This document shows positions 25,984 to 36,304 of a stretch of DNA of 64,000 nt, in pieces. Both the position numbers and the translations under genes were made by a program. Under the pieces are notes generated by a model, which worked only from the letters and a program-made list of their open reading frames with translations, had not been told where the DNA came from and did no database searches. The stretch is taken from contig NZ_BSTF01000001.1 of the NCBI RefSeq assembly GCF_030269365.1, forward strand, positions 186,001-250,000, in the 5' to 3' direction. Every line of letters begins with the position of its first letter. Positions within the stretch are counted from its first letter, which is position 1. The DNA is from Lentzea sp. NBRC 102530 (lineage in GTDB: Bacteria > Actinomycetota > Actinomycetes > Mycobacteriales > Pseudonocardiaceae).

Positions 25984-27365
25984 GCAGCGTCGTGGGCATC
26001 GACCTGGACGGCTGGCAGCGCCTGGTGGACGGGCTGCGCGAAGCCGTTTTCGTCGTGGACCCGGCCGGTGTGGTGCGCGTGCGCAACGCCGCGGCCGCCG
26101 ACCGGTTCCCCCGCCTCGGCGTCGGCGGGCAGTTCGACGTGCACGTCGCCGGACGCCAGCACGAGCTGGGTGAGGGCTGGAGTGCCTGGTACTTCACGGA
26201 TTCCACGCTCGACCACGCCCACCTGCGGCTGGCCGGCGGCAGCTCGCGGGAACTCACGCTGAAGACGATCGTGCAGCTCGCGGCCGAGTTGCTGGGCGAG
26301 CACTGCGTCGCTGTGGTGCCCGCCACACGCGACCGGCTGGAGTGGTGGCGCTGCGGAGGCGGCGAGCCGACGGTCGCCCGCACACCCAGGCGTGCCTCCG
26401 AGCTCACCGAGGTGCTGACCGGCACGTCCACCCTGACCAGGATCACCTCATTGGGTGAGGGCAGCTGGGGCGTGCCGGACGACTTCGGGCGCGCGCTGGC
26501 CGTGCCGCTGGGCGTCGGCGGTGCGCTGGTGGTGCTGCGAAAGGGTGATTTCACCCCCAACGACGTGGAACGCGTGCGGCTGTTCGGCAAGCACGCGGCC
26601 GTGGCGCTGGAGTCGTCGTCGAAGCTGACCGAACAGCAACGCACGATCGAGGTGCTGCGGTCGGCCCTGCTGCCGCTGCCGCTGCCCGAGGTGCGCGGTG
26701 TGACGCTCGCCTCGGTGTTCATCCCGGCCCACCAGCGCGCGCTGGTCGGTGGCGACTTCTACGACGTGCACCCGCGCACGGACGGCTCGGCGACGTTCGT
26801 GCTGGGCGACGTCTGCGGCCACGGCCTGGAGGCCGCGGTCCACAGTGGACGGGTGCGGCAGTCGCTGCAGGCGCTCTCCCTGGTCGAGACGAACCCGGTC
26901 CGGCTGTTGCACCTGCTCAACACCTCGTTGCGCGCCACCGGCTCGAAGCTCTTCACCACGCTGGTCGTCGGCGAACTCGTGCCGCTCGCGAACGGCGGCG
27001 CGCGGCTCTCGCTCGCGTCCGGCGGGCACCCGGCGCCGCTGGTCCTGCGGGCGGACGGCAGCGTGCACGAGGTCAGCGCGACCGGCGCGATCGTCGGCAT
27101 CCTCGCCGACGTCCGGTTCTCCGGCGAGCAGGTCACGCTGAACCCCGGCGACACGCTGGTGCTCTACTCCGACGGCTTCACCGAGGCCCGCGCGCACACC
27201 GACCGCACGGAGTTGTTTGGCGAGCAGCGGTTGCGGGAAGTGTTGAAGGAATGCAAAGGCCTCTCGGCGGAGGAGATAGCGCGGCACTGCGAGCGGGCGG
27301 TGCTCAAGTGGCTTGATCACGACGATCACGACGACTTGGCACTGCTCGCCCTGCAGGCCGTGTGA
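25980..27365 (+). CDS. PAS/GAF-containing SpoIIE-type PP2C serine phosphatase
   Basis: The 461-residue protein has an N-terminal PAS-like segment (LREAVFVVDPAGVVRVRNAA), a GAF-like sensor (about 90-215) and a SpoIIE/RsbU-type PP2C domain with metal-binding motifs GGDFYDV, VLGDVCGHGLEAA, GGHPAPLVL and VLYSDGFTEAR, and DHDDLALLAL at the end. Such phosphatases remove phosphate from STAS proteins and so start partner switching; the two STAS proteins at 19.9 and 21.1 kb are natural substrates. It is divergent from the hybrid kinase and starts inside the ATGA of a short upstream ORF. Confidence 0.92.
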   Translation: MSSVVGIDLDGWQRLVDGLREAVFVVDPAGVVRVRNAAAADRFPRLGVGGQFDVHVAGRQHELGEGWSAWYFTDSTLDHAHLRLAGGSSRELTLKTIVQLAAELLGEHCVAVVPATRDRLEWWRCGGGEPTVARTPRRASELTEVLTGTSTLTRITSLGEGSWGVPDDFGRALAVPLGVGGALVVLRKGDFTPNDVERVRLFGKHAAVALESSSKLTEQQRTIEVLRSALLPLPLPEVRGVTLASVFIPAHQRALVGGDFYDVHPRTDGSATFVLGDVCGHGLEAAVHSGRVRQSLQALSLVETNPVRLLHLLNTSLRATGSKLFTTLVVGELVPLANGGARLSLASGGHPAPLVLRADGSVHEVSATGAIVGILADVRFSGEQVTLNPGDTLVLYSDGFTEARAHTDRTELFGEQRLREVLKECKGLSAEEIARHCERAVLKWLDHDDHDDLALLALQAV

Positions 27366-27453
27366 CCAGCCGCGTGCTGTGAACGAATTTCCCGGTACAA
27401 GGGTTCACCGGCCGTTCGTTTGCCACGACAGCTCCGCGAGTTGAGATCTGCGC

Positions 27454-29088
27454 ATGTCCCACTCTCACGATCACCCGCACGGTGATCACACGCACCACCA
27501 CCACGAGGTCGAGCCCGTCGAAGGCAGCTGGCTCGACCCCGGGGACGACCGCCCGTCGTCGGTCGAACGCCGCAGGTTCCTGGCGGGTCTCGGCATCGCG
27601 GCCGGCGCCGTCGGCGTCGCGGGCGCGGTCGGCACGGGGGAGGCGCACGCCCACGCGCCGGTCAACCCGTGGGGTGGCGGAGACCGCTGGTACGCGGGCG
27701 ACCACCACATCCACACCCAGTACTCCGACGACGGCCAGTACACGATCGCGCAGCAGGTCGAGAAGGCGCACGAGTTCGGCCTCGACTGGGTCGTGATCAC
27801 CGACCACGGCGGCCCGGCGCACCAGAAGTTCTCGATCGACCAGGTCACGCCCGACATCGAGAAGGTCCGCCGCGCCCAGCGCGACGTGCTCGTCTACCAG
27901 GGCCTCGAGTGGAACATCCCCGGCGCGGAGCACGCCACGGTGTTCCTGCCGCCCGGCAAGCACACCGTCGACATCCTCAAGGCGTTCGAGTTCGCCTACG
28001 ACGGCCGCATCGCGAGCAACGCCGAACCGCTCGCGCTGGCCGCCCTGCGATACCTGGAGGCGCAGGTCCTCTCCGGACGGACCGAGATCGCGCTGATGTT
28101 CGCGAACCACCCGTCCCGGCGTGGCGTCGACAGCCCGCACGAGCTGCGCGGCTGGCGCGACGCGGCCCCCGGCGTCGCGGTCGGCATGGAGGGCGCGCCC
28201 GGTCACCAGGCCGCCGGCATCCCGAAGTCGGCGGGCGGCCCCGGCCGTGCGCGCGGCTACTACGACACGGCCACGCCGAGCGCCGAGGCGTTCCCCGGCT
28301 ACCCGCCCGAGTCCTACCGCACCCACGGCGGCTTCGACTGGATGACCGCCAAGGTCGGCGGCGTGTGGGACGCGCTGCTCGCCGAGGGCCGTCCGTGGTG
28401 GATCACCGCGAACTCCGACGTGCACCAGGTCTTCAACGACACCTTCACCCAGGGCAAGCAGGACTACGCCACCACGGGCTCGAAGGGCGCGCCGATCGAC
28501 TCCGGCGTCCAGCAGACCGGCTACGGCGACTTCTTCCCCGGCCAGTACGGCGCGAACATCGTCGGCGCCCGGTCGAAGTCCTATGTGGACATCATGCGCG
28601 CGATGCAGGCGGGCAAGGTGCTGACCGTGCACGGCCGCCTGGTCGACGGCCTGGAGCTGCGCGTGCGGTCGCGCGACGACCTGCGCGGCGTGACGCTGGG
28701 CGGGCGGACGTTCGTGCGCCGCGGCGGCGACGTCGAGGTCACCATCGAGGTCACCCGTGCGTCCGGCCCGAACTTCGCTGGCCTCAAGCCCGTGCTCGCC
28801 AAGGTCGACCTGATCTCGGGCCCGGTCACCGGTCCCTCGATCGACCGCGACGCGTTCCTCGCGCTGGAGACGGTGGTCACCAGGACGTTCGAGGTGCCGC
28901 GATCGGGCAAGATCCGGTTCACGCACACGTTCAAGAACGTCGAGCGCGCGTTCTACCTGCGGTTGCGGGGCAGCGACGGCAAGCGGCTCACCCCGTCCGG
29001 TGACCCGATGATCGACGAGCTCGCGAACTCCGACCCGTGGCAGGACCTCTGGTTCTACGCCAACCCGGTGTTCGTGGACGTGATCTAG
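27454..29088 (+). CDS. Tat-exported PHP-domain phosphoesterase with His-rich N-terminus
   Basis: The 544-residue protein begins with a striking metal-binding tail (SHSHDHPHGDHTHHHHE, residues 2-18), then a twin-arginine signal (ERRRFLAGLGIAAGAVGVAG) and a PHP metallo-phosphoesterase domain (YAGDHHIHTQYSDDGQY with the first metal histidines, VVITDHGG, later ITANSDVHQ). The C-terminal 130 residues look like a beta-sandwich. Export across the membrane is expected, with the His tail left in the signal part. Phosphate release from an extracellular ester is the likely reaction; the substrate is unknown. Confidence 0.85.
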   Translation: MSHSHDHPHGDHTHHHHEVEPVEGSWLDPGDDRPSSVERRRFLAGLGIAAGAVGVAGAVGTGEAHAHAPVNPWGGGDRWYAGDHHIHTQYSDDGQYTIAQQVEKAHEFGLDWVVITDHGGPAHQKFSIDQVTPDIEKVRRAQRDVLVYQGLEWNIPGAEHATVFLPPGKHTVDILKAFEFAYDGRIASNAEPLALAALRYLEAQVLSGRTEIALMFANHPSRRGVDSPHELRGWRDAAPGVAVGMEGAPGHQAAGIPKSAGGPGRARGYYDTATPSAEAFPGYPPESYRTHGGFDWMTAKVGGVWDALLAEGRPWWITANSDVHQVFNDTFTQGKQDYATTGSKGAPIDSGVQQTGYGDFFPGQYGANIVGARSKSYVDIMRAMQAGKVLTVHGRLVDGLELRVRSRDDLRGVTLGGRTFVRRGGDVEVTIEVTRASGPNFAGLKPVLAKVDLISGPVTGPSIDRDAFLALETVVTRTFEVPRSGKIRFTHTFKNVERAFYLRLRGSDGKRLTPSGDPMIDELANSDPWQDLWFYANPVFVDVI

Positions 29089-29105
29089 GACTTCGCAGGT
29101 CCACT

Positions 29106-29693
29106 ATGGTCGGGCTCGTGTCCATGAAGCGCGAGCCCGACCGCCTGGTCCTCTTCACCGACGCCGTGGTCGCCATCGCGATCACCCTGCTGGTGCTGCC
29201 GCTGGTGGAGATCACCGCGGAACCGGACGAGGGACCCCCGATCGAGCTGGTCTCGCACCACTGGCCGCAGATCTTCAGCTTCCTGCTGAGCTTCGCGGTG
29301 ATCGCGCAGCTGTGGTTCACCCACCACCGGCTGTTCGAGAACGTCCGCGAGTACACGACGCCGCTCATGGTGCTGAACATGGCGTGGGTGCTGACGATCG
29401 TCGTGCTGCCGTTCCCGACGGAGCTGGTCGGCACCTACGGCGACGACACGTTCGTGAAGCTGTTCTACGTCGGCACGGTCCTTGCGAGCAGCGTGCTGCT
29501 GACCGCGATGACGTTGCTGGTGCACGGGAATCCCCGGATCGGGCGCGAGGTGGCCGGGTTGTCGCGGCCGGTGGTGCTGCGGGCCGTCCTGCCGGCGGTG
29601 TTGTTGCTGCTGGCGTTCGTGCTGGTGCCGTTCATCAGCTACTACAGCATGCTGTTGTTGTTGCTCAGCCCGTTGGCGTCGCGGATCCGATGA
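29106..29693 (+). CDS. TMEM175/DUF1211-family membrane protein
   Basis: The 195-residue protein has five to six hydrophobic helices and the family start RLVLFTDAVVAIAITLLVLPL, whose FSD/FTDAVFAIA-like motif lines the pore of prokaryotic TMEM175 potassium channels. It probably forms an ion channel in the cell membrane. The start could be ATG 29106, GTG 29118 or ATG 29124; the motif begins after all of them. Its last 29 bases overlap the end of the convergent XRE-regulator gene. Confidence 0.82.
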   Translation: MVGLVSMKREPDRLVLFTDAVVAIAITLLVLPLVEITAEPDEGPPIELVSHHWPQIFSFLLSFAVIAQLWFTHHRLFENVREYTTPLMVLNMAWVLTIVVLPFPTELVGTYGDDTFVKLFYVGTVLASSVLLTAMTLLVHGNPRIGREVAGLSRPVVLRAVLPAVLLLLAFVLVPFISYYSMLLLLLSPLASRIR

Positions 29694-30507
29694 CGGACAG
29701 GAGTTGGAGCTTCTCGTAGCTCTCGCTGCCCGGCGTGGCCGTGTAGACCAGCAGGTAGTGGTGCTGGTCGGGGTCGAGCAACGTCTGGCACTGCAGTTCC
29801 AGCGCACCGATGCTCGGGTGGACGTAGCGCTTGACCTCTCGCGGTCGCAGGCCGATCTCCTGGGCGTCCCAGACGGTCCGGAACTCGGCGCTGCGGGCCA
29901 GCAGCAGGTCGGCGTAGTGCGCCGCGCGGGAACGCGGGCCGCGCCGGGTGAGGGCCTCGCGCAGGCCCGAGGCGAACATGCGGCCCAGGAAGTCGTGGTC
30001 CTCCGGGGCGTAGAGCGCGCGCGACGACGGGTCGGCGAACCAGCGGTAGCCGAGGCTGCGCTCCGGGCCGGTGTAGCGCGACGCGTCCCCGGTCAGCGCG
30101 ACGCCCAGCGGGGTCTGCCGCAACGTCTCACCCAGCTCGGTGACGATCTCGGCCGGGGTGTCGTACAGGCGGTCGAAGATCCGGGCCAGGCCGGGGCTGA
30201 CGTGCTCGCTCAGCACGCCGCGCGGCGGTGGCGGGTGGCCCGCCAGGCGGAAGAGGTGGTCGCGTTCGTCCAGTGACAGGTGCAGGCCCTGGGCGATGGC
30301 GGCGATCATCTGCGGCGACGGGTGCGGGCCGCGTTCCTGCTCCAGACGCGCGTAGTAGTCGGTGGACATGGTGCAGCGCGCGGCGACCTCCTCGCGGCGC
30401 AACCCGCTGGTCCGGCGCCGCGGTCCGCGCGGCAGTCCGATGTCCTCCGGCTGCAACGCCTCCCTGCGGCTGCGCAGGAACGCGGCCAGGCCCGCTCGGT
30501 CGATCAC
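29665..30507 (-). CDS. XRE-family regulator with MmyB-like ligand-binding domain
   Basis: The 280-residue protein has an N-terminal helix-turn-helix (LAAFLRSRREAL, then LRREEVAARCTMSTDYYARLEQERG) and a C-terminal MmyB-like PAS-related domain (RIFDRLYDTPAEIVTELGETL, then RSAEFRTVWDAQEI). MmyB-type domains bind fatty-acid-like ligands. It is divergent from an SDR gene (131-bp gap), a very common pairing in actinomycetes in which the regulator controls the dehydrogenase. GTG 30507 is chosen because GAGGAG lies 7 bases upstream. Confidence 0.92.
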   Translation of the reverse strand: MIDRAGLAAFLRSRREALQPEDIGLPRGPRRRTSGLRREEVAARCTMSTDYYARLEQERGPHPSPQMIAAIAQGLHLSLDERDHLFRLAGHPPPPRGVLSEHVSPGLARIFDRLYDTPAEIVTELGETLRQTPLGVALTGDASRYTGPERSLGYRWFADPSSRALYAPEDHDFLGRMFASGLREALTRRGPRSRAAHYADLLLARSAEFRTVWDAQEIGLRPREVKRYVHPSIGALELQCQTLLDPDQHHYLLVYTATPGSESYEKLQLLSVIGSATPTG

Positions 30508-30638
30508 GTCGGCACTCCTCTCGTCAAGCACAGTTCTAACTGGCGCGCCCGGCCGTAGCCACGGATCGTCAGGTCCTGGATCCGCCCCGGCGGGTCCGGC
30601 CACCGTGGAGGACACCACGACGGACAGGGGAGAGCACG

Positions 30639-31550
30639 ATGAACGGGTTGAGCGGCAAGCGGGTCGTCATCACCGGCGGCAGCGACGGCGTCGGACTGGG
30701 TCTCGCGAGGCACTTCGCGGCTGCCGGAGCGGAGGTCGTCCTGCCGGTGCGCAACCAGCGCAAGGGGGAGGCGGCGCTCGCCGCGATCCGGCGGCGGACC
30801 CCGGACGCCGCCGTGTCGTTGCGTTCGCTCGACCTCTCGTCGATGCGGTCGGTCAACGCGCTGGCGGACGTGCTGCTGGACGAGGGCGAGCCCGTGCACG
30901 TGCTGCTCAACAACGCCGGCGTGATGACCCCACCGGACCGGCAGACCACCGAGGACGGCTTCGAGCTGCAGTTCGGCACCAACCACCTGGGCCACTTCGC
31001 GCTGGTGACGCGCCTGCTGCCGTTGCTCAAGGGCGGCCGGGTCGTCTCGCAGATCAGCATCGCGGCCAACCAGGGCGCCATCAACTGGGACGACCTCAAC
31101 TGGGAGCGTTCCTACGACGGCGGCAAGGCGTACAGCCAGTCCAAGATCGCGTTCGGCCTGTTCGGGCTGGAGCTCGCCCGGCGCAGTGAGGCTCAGGGCT
31201 GGGGCATCACGAGCGTGCTGGCCCACCCCGGCGTCGCACCGACGAACCTGCTGGCCGCCCGGCCCGAGATCGGCCGGTCGAGCGACACGCTGGGCGTGCG
31301 GCTGATCCGGGTCATGTCGAAGATCGGCGTGCTCGGCACCGTCGAGTCGGCCCAGCTCCCGGCCCTGCTCGCGGCGACGGCACCCGACCCCGCGCCGTTC
31401 TACGGCCCGCGTCGCTTCGCGCACCTGAGCGGCCCGCCGGCCCCGCAGAAGCTCTACAGCCGCCTGACCAGCGCCGACGAGGCGCGACGGGTGTGGGAGG
31501 TGTCCGAGGAACTCGTCAGCGGACTCCGTGCGGGCGGAACTGGACGCTGA
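30639..31550 (+). CDS. Short-chain dehydrogenase/reductase
   Basis: The 303-residue SDR has the cofactor loop [18 protein letters not shown] at the end of beta-4, and the catalytic YSQSK. It is of the retinol-dehydrogenase-like or light-dependent-protochlorophyllide-like length with extra C-terminal residues. NADP preference is likely from R in [11 protein letters not shown]. The substrate is unknown; the divergent MmyB-type regulator suggests a lipophilic one. Its end overlaps the AlkB-like gene by 35 bases tail to tail. Confidence 0.88.
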   Translation: MNGLSGKRVVITGGSDGVGLGLARHFAAAGAEVVLPVRNQRKGEAALAAIRRRTPDAAVSLRSLDLSSMRSVNALADVLLDEGEPVHVLLNNAGVMTPPDRQTTEDGFELQFGTNHLGHFALVTRLLPLLKGGRVVSQISIAANQGAINWDDLNWERSYDGGKAYSQSKIAFGLFGLELARRSEAQGWGITSVLAHPGVAPTNLLAARPEIGRSSDTLGVRLIRVMSKIGVLGTVESAQLPALLAATAPDPAPFYGPRRFAHLSGPPAPQKLYSRLTSADEARRVWEVSEELVSGLRAGGTGR

Positions 31551-32124
31551 TCCGCGGCCCGACGACCTTGGACGTCTTCGGGATGGCGTGCTCCCAGGTG
31601 CGCTGGCACGAACCGCCCATGACGAGCAGGTCGCCGTGCCCCAGCGCGTACCTGTGCGTCTCACCGCCCCCGCGCGGCCGCAGCAGCAGCGCGCGGGGTG
31701 TGCCGACGGACAGGATCGCGACCATCGTGTCCTCGGTCTGGCCGCGGCCGATCGTGTCGCCGTGCCACGCGACGCTGTCCCTGCCGTCGCGGTAGTAGCA
31801 GAGGCCCGCCGTCGTGAACGGCTCGTTCAGTTCGGCCCGGTAGTGCCTGCTCAGCCGGTCGCGGGCGGTCGTGAGGACGTCGAACGGCAGCGTGCCGCCG
31901 TAGAAGCAGAGCAGGCGCGGCACGTCGACCACCGAGTCGTACATCTGGCGGCGTTCGGCCCGCCACGGCACCTCGGCGACGAGCCGGTCGAACACCGCGT
32001 CGGCGCCGGACAGCCAGCCCGGTTGCACGTCGATCCACGCGCCGTGGGCCAGTTCGGTGCGGCGCGGGGCGAGCGGGGCCAGTTCCGGCTCCGCCTCCAG
32101 GTCGAACAGGGATCCCTGGCGCAT
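31516..32124 (-). CDS. AlkB-like 2-oxoglutarate/Fe(II) dioxygenase
   Basis: The 202-residue protein matches the AlkB nucleic-acid demethylase family: [30 protein letters not shown] with the HxD iron motif, [38 protein letters not shown] with the distal His, and the 2-oxoglutarate-binding Arg in RISVQFR. It should reverse N1-methyladenine and N3-methylcytosine lesions in DNA or RNA. It stands alone, with the gene end overlapping the SDR gene. The ATG at 32124 begins the usual short leader ([13 protein letters not shown]). Confidence 0.9.
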   Translation of the reverse strand: MRQGSLFDLEAEPELAPLAPRRTELAHGAWIDVQPGWLSGADAVFDRLVAEVPWRAERRQMYDSVVDVPRLLCFYGGTLPFDVLTTARDRLSRHYRAELNEPFTTAGLCYYRDGRDSVAWHGDTIGRGQTEDTMVAILSVGTPRALLLRPRGGGETHRYALGHGDLLVMGGSCQRTWEHAIPKTSKVVGPRISVQFRPHGVR

Positions 32125-32162
32125 GGGACCGCAGCATAATCGAACAGGTGTTCTAGGGCACG

Positions 32163-32702
32163 TCAGGGCTTGAGCACGGCCCACACCGCGTCCGCCACGA
32201 CCTCGCGGGCCTGCGCCAGGTCGAACACGCCGAGCAGGAAGCGGCGCACCGCCTCGTGCGCCGGGCCCATCGCGACGGGTTCCAGCGTCCACGGCGGCAC
32301 GGACCGCAGCTCGCCGGACGCCATCCGGTCGAGGAACCAGGCGAGCACCGGGGCGAACTCGGACGTCTTGACCGCCGGGTCGGCGTGGTCGGGCGCGGCG
32401 TAGAGGAACCGGGCCCGGCTCGGGTTCGCCATGACCCAGTCGAGGTAGCTCAGCGTCAGGCCGCGCACGCCCTCGGCCGCGGTCGGTGCCTGCAGCGCGG
32501 GCAGCATCGCGGCCACGCACCGGCTGTAGCTGTCCGCGTAGAGCTGGGCGAACACGCCCGCTCGGCTGCCGAAGTGGTGGTAGATGCTGCCGTTCGACAT
32601 GCCGGAGCGCTCGGTCAGGGCCGCGATCGTGACGGCGTCCAGGCCGCCTTCCTCGACGAGCCGCAGTGCCGCGTGCAGGAGAGACTGTCGTCGGTCGGAC
32701 AC
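32163..32702 (-). CDS. TetR-family repressor divergent from acyl-CoA ligase
   Basis: The 179-residue regulator has a TetR helix-turn-helix (LLHAALRLVEEGGLDAVTIA and MSNGSIYHHFGSRAGVFAQL) and a helical ligand-binding domain with a FadR/PsrA-like look. The GTG at 32702 lies among operator-like repeats GAGCG/CGCTC that also precede the divergent ligase gene, so it probably represses both and is relieved by an acyl-CoA. Confidence 0.9.
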   Translation of the reverse strand: MSDRRQSLLHAALRLVEEGGLDAVTIAALTERSGMSNGSIYHHFGSRAGVFAQLYADSYSRCVAAMLPALQAPTAAEGVRGLTLSYLDWVMANPSRARFLYAAPDHADPAVKTSEFAPVLAWFLDRMASGELRSVPPWTLEPVAMGPAHEAVRRFLLGVFDLAQAREVVADAVWAVLKP

Positions 32703-32737
32703 GAGCGTTAGAGTACCGCTCTGGAGCGACGCTCTAG
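32703..32737. promoter_or_regulatory. TetR operator candidate between regulator and ligase
   Basis: Half-sites GAGCG (32703-32707), CGCTC (32717-32721), GAGCG (32724-32728) and CGCTC (32730-32734) form two inverted pairs. The second extends to a 17-bp near-palindrome (32721-32737). The site touches the repressor start codon and lies 17 bases before the ligase ATG. Confidence 0.7.
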
Positions 32738-32753
32738 ACGAAGGTGGAGAGCA

Positions 32754-34350
<1,597 letters not shown>

Positions 34351-34352
<2 letters not shown>

Positions 34353-34514
34353 TGGTGCGGCTCGCAACGCCGGCGGCGTGATCCACGCTCAGCAGGACGC
34401 CTCGCCGCACCGCCCCCACGCCCACAGCCAACCAGAATGAGGACGTGGGGGGCGGCACCACGATGCGCCCGTCTGACCGCGAATTCCACCGGTAGCGTTG
34501 CGAGCCGCACCACT
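34351..34514. repeat. 164-bp element bounded by perfect 20-bp inverted repeats
   Basis: The arms 34351-34370 and 34495-34514 are perfect complements, and an inner pair CCGCCCCCACG / CGTGGGGGGCGG pairs with one bulge. The left arm begins within the ligase stop codon. There is no ORF inside. It could be a folded 3' untranslated region or a miniature mobile element. Confidence 0.82.
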
Positions 34515-34515
34515 G

Positions 34516-34552
34516 GCGAACCGCCCACCGGCGGAAGTGGTGGGCGGTTCGC
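34516..34552 (-). terminator. Terminator, 14-bp perfect stem
   Basis: Arms 34516-34529 and 34539-34552 pair perfectly around a 9-base loop. It lies 12 bases past the stop of the leftward PRC/DUF2382 gene and can also stop ligase transcription from the left. Confidence 0.88.
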
Positions 34553-34564
34553 GAAGACGTCCGG

Positions 34565-35389
34565 TCAGCGGCGGCCGCGCGGTTCGTCGTCGCGTTCGAC
34601 CTCGACGCGTTCCTTGCGGACCTCGCCCTTGACCTCCCGCTGCTCGGTGACGGCGTTCTTCTCGAGCCGGACGCGTTCGGTGGCCTCGGTGCGCTTCTGC
34701 ACCACCGGTTCCTCGCGGTGCAGCGTGACCTCGGCCGACTCGTCCGTGAAGGCCTTGCCCGCGGTGCCCTTCGCGGGTTCGCGGACGACCCGGACCTCCT
34801 CGTGCGTCACCGGCACGGTGATGTTGCGCTGCTCGGTGACGGTGTGCTTGACCAGCCGCACCCGGCCCGTCTCGACGTTGCGGGTGCCGACGTCGAGCTT
34901 CTCCTCGGAGAGCGTGACCTCGGCGCCCTCGTCCCGCACACCCGTGCCACGCCCGCCCTCGGCACGCATCTCGTTGCGGCCCAGGGCATCGCCCCGCGTG
35001 GCGTTGCCCTGGGCGGCGGCGCGCCTGCGGTCCTGCCCGCCGTCGATCCGGTCGTGCTCGCCGGTCTTGGCCTGCGGGATCATCCCGTAGTGCCGGTAGA
35101 GGGCGTCCTGCTCCTCGTCGGTCATGTGGTCGTCCGAGGTGCGCACGCTCGGCGCGTCCTTGACCTGCTGCTTCGAGACGGGAACGGTGATCCCGCCGCC
35201 CGCCACCTCGCCCTGCTGGATCGGGACGAAGCTCTCCTTCATGCCGAACAGTCCGGTGTGGACCTCGGCCCACATCGGCCTGCCGGTGCCGTCCTCCAGC
35301 CAGACCCGTTTGACAGACCCGATCTTCTCGCCCTGGTTGTCGATCACGTCGCAGTCGTACAGGGCGTCCACGTGCTTCTGGTCGATCAT
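34565..35389 (-). CDS. PRC-barrel plus DUF2382 stress-related protein
   Basis: The 274-residue soluble protein starts with a PRC-barrel (DALYDCDVIDNQGEKIGSVK to about residue 85) and ends with the charged DUF2382 domain, seen as repeated blocks VRLVKHTVTEQRNITVPVTH and VRLEKNAVTEQREVKGEVRK. Related proteins in Deinococcus and actinomycetes are linked to desiccation or general stress; the mechanism is unknown. The ATG at 35389 has AGAGGGA upstream. It may be under a stress sigma factor of the kind controlled by the 20-27 kb island, but no promoter could be confirmed. Confidence 0.88.
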   Translation of the reverse strand: MIDQKHVDALYDCDVIDNQGEKIGSVKRVWLEDGTGRPMWAEVHTGLFGMKESFVPIQQGEVAGGGITVPVSKQQVKDAPSVRTSDDHMTDEEQDALYRHYGMIPQAKTGEHDRIDGGQDRRRAAAQGNATRGDALGRNEMRAEGGRGTGVRDEGAEVTLSEEKLDVGTRNVETGRVRLVKHTVTEQRNITVPVTHEEVRVVREPAKGTAGKAFTDESAEVTLHREEPVVQKRTEATERVRLEKNAVTEQREVKGEVRKERVEVERDDEPRGRR

Positions 35390-35523
35390 TGCGTCGTCCC
35401 TCTCGCGATTGGCTGGTGGCTTGCCACCGCGAGGTACCCGCGGTCCGCTGCCACATCGCGGGTGACCGCCGACCGGGTGACCGTGCGCGGGCGGCGGTTC
35501 AACCGACCGGGCGACCTGATGTT

Positions 35524-36228
35524 TCACCAGGCGACGACTCCCGCGTCGTCGAAGAAGCCGCCGCGCGGGCCGTCGTCGGACAGGGTGGCGAGCCTGATCG
35601 CGATCGCGGCGCCCTCCTCGGGTGTGCGCTGTGACGCGTGGCCGGTGAAGTCGGTCGCGACGTAACCGGGGCAGCAGGCGTTCACGACGACGTTCGTGCC
35701 CTCGAACGCCCGCGCGTACTGGACGGTCAGGCTGTTGAGCATCGACTTCGACGGCGCGTAGGCGGCCATGACCGGGCCGGTGCGCAGCGCCAGCGAACCC
35801 ATGTTGCTCGACACGTTCACGATGCGCGGCGCTGGCGCCCGGCGCAGCAACGGGAGCACGGCGTTCGTGACCCGGACGACCCCGAACACGTTGGTGTCGA
35901 GGACGGTCCGGACGGTGCCGAGGTCGAGGGCGGTCGGGTCCTGGGGCATCGGGCCGCCGATGCCGGCGTTGTTGACCAGCACGTCGAGCCGGTCGAGCGA
36001 GGCCGCGGCCGTGGCCACGCTGTCGTCGGACGTGACGTCGAGCGCGACGCCGAACGCGTCGATTTCCTTCGCCCGCAAGCGTTCGACGGCTTCCTCGCGG
36101 CGGACGTCGTCGCGCGCGCCCACCGCCACCCGGAACCCGAGCGCGCCGAGTCCTTCGGCGATCGCGAAGCCGATTCCCTTGTTCGCGCCGGTGACCAGCG
36201 CGGTCTTCGTGTCGTTCACGTCGTCCAT
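35524..36228 (-). CDS. Short-chain dehydrogenase controlled by divergent LysR
   Basis: The 234-residue classical SDR has TGANKGIGFAIAEGL for the cofactor, a VNNAGIGG motif, the serine of NVSSNMGSLAL and the catalytic YAPSK. The Arg in VGARDDVRRE suggests NADPH. It resembles carbonyl reductase-like SDRs of plants and actinomycetes. Its start lies 76 bases from the divergent LysR gene, with a LysR-box-like palindrome between them, so LysR control is very likely. Confidence 0.9.
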   Translation of the reverse strand: MDDVNDTKTALVTGANKGIGFAIAEGLGALGFRVAVGARDDVRREEAVERLRAKEIDAFGVALDVTSDDSVATAAASLDRLDVLVNNAGIGGPMPQDPTALDLGTVRTVLDTNVFGVVRVTNAVLPLLRRAPAPRIVNVSSNMGSLALRTGPVMAAYAPSKSMLNSLTVQYARAFEGTNVVVNACCPGYVATDFTGHASQRTPEEGAAIAIRLATLSDDGPRGGFFDDAGVVAW

Positions 36229-36276
36229 GCTCGGCGCGCGTCCGGGCGCTGTCCAAGATCGATTCAGTAAGCCCTG

Positions 36277-36291
36277 ATACCCGCCGGGTAT
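36277..36291. promoter_or_regulatory. LysR-box palindrome ATACCCG-C-CGGGTAT
   Basis: A perfect 7-bp inverted repeat with a 1-base centre. It contains the T-N11-A pattern of LysR recognition sites and lies 14 bases before the LysR start and 49 bases before the divergent SDR start. Confidence 0.75.
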
Positions 36292-36304
36292 TAGCCTCGG
36301 CGGT

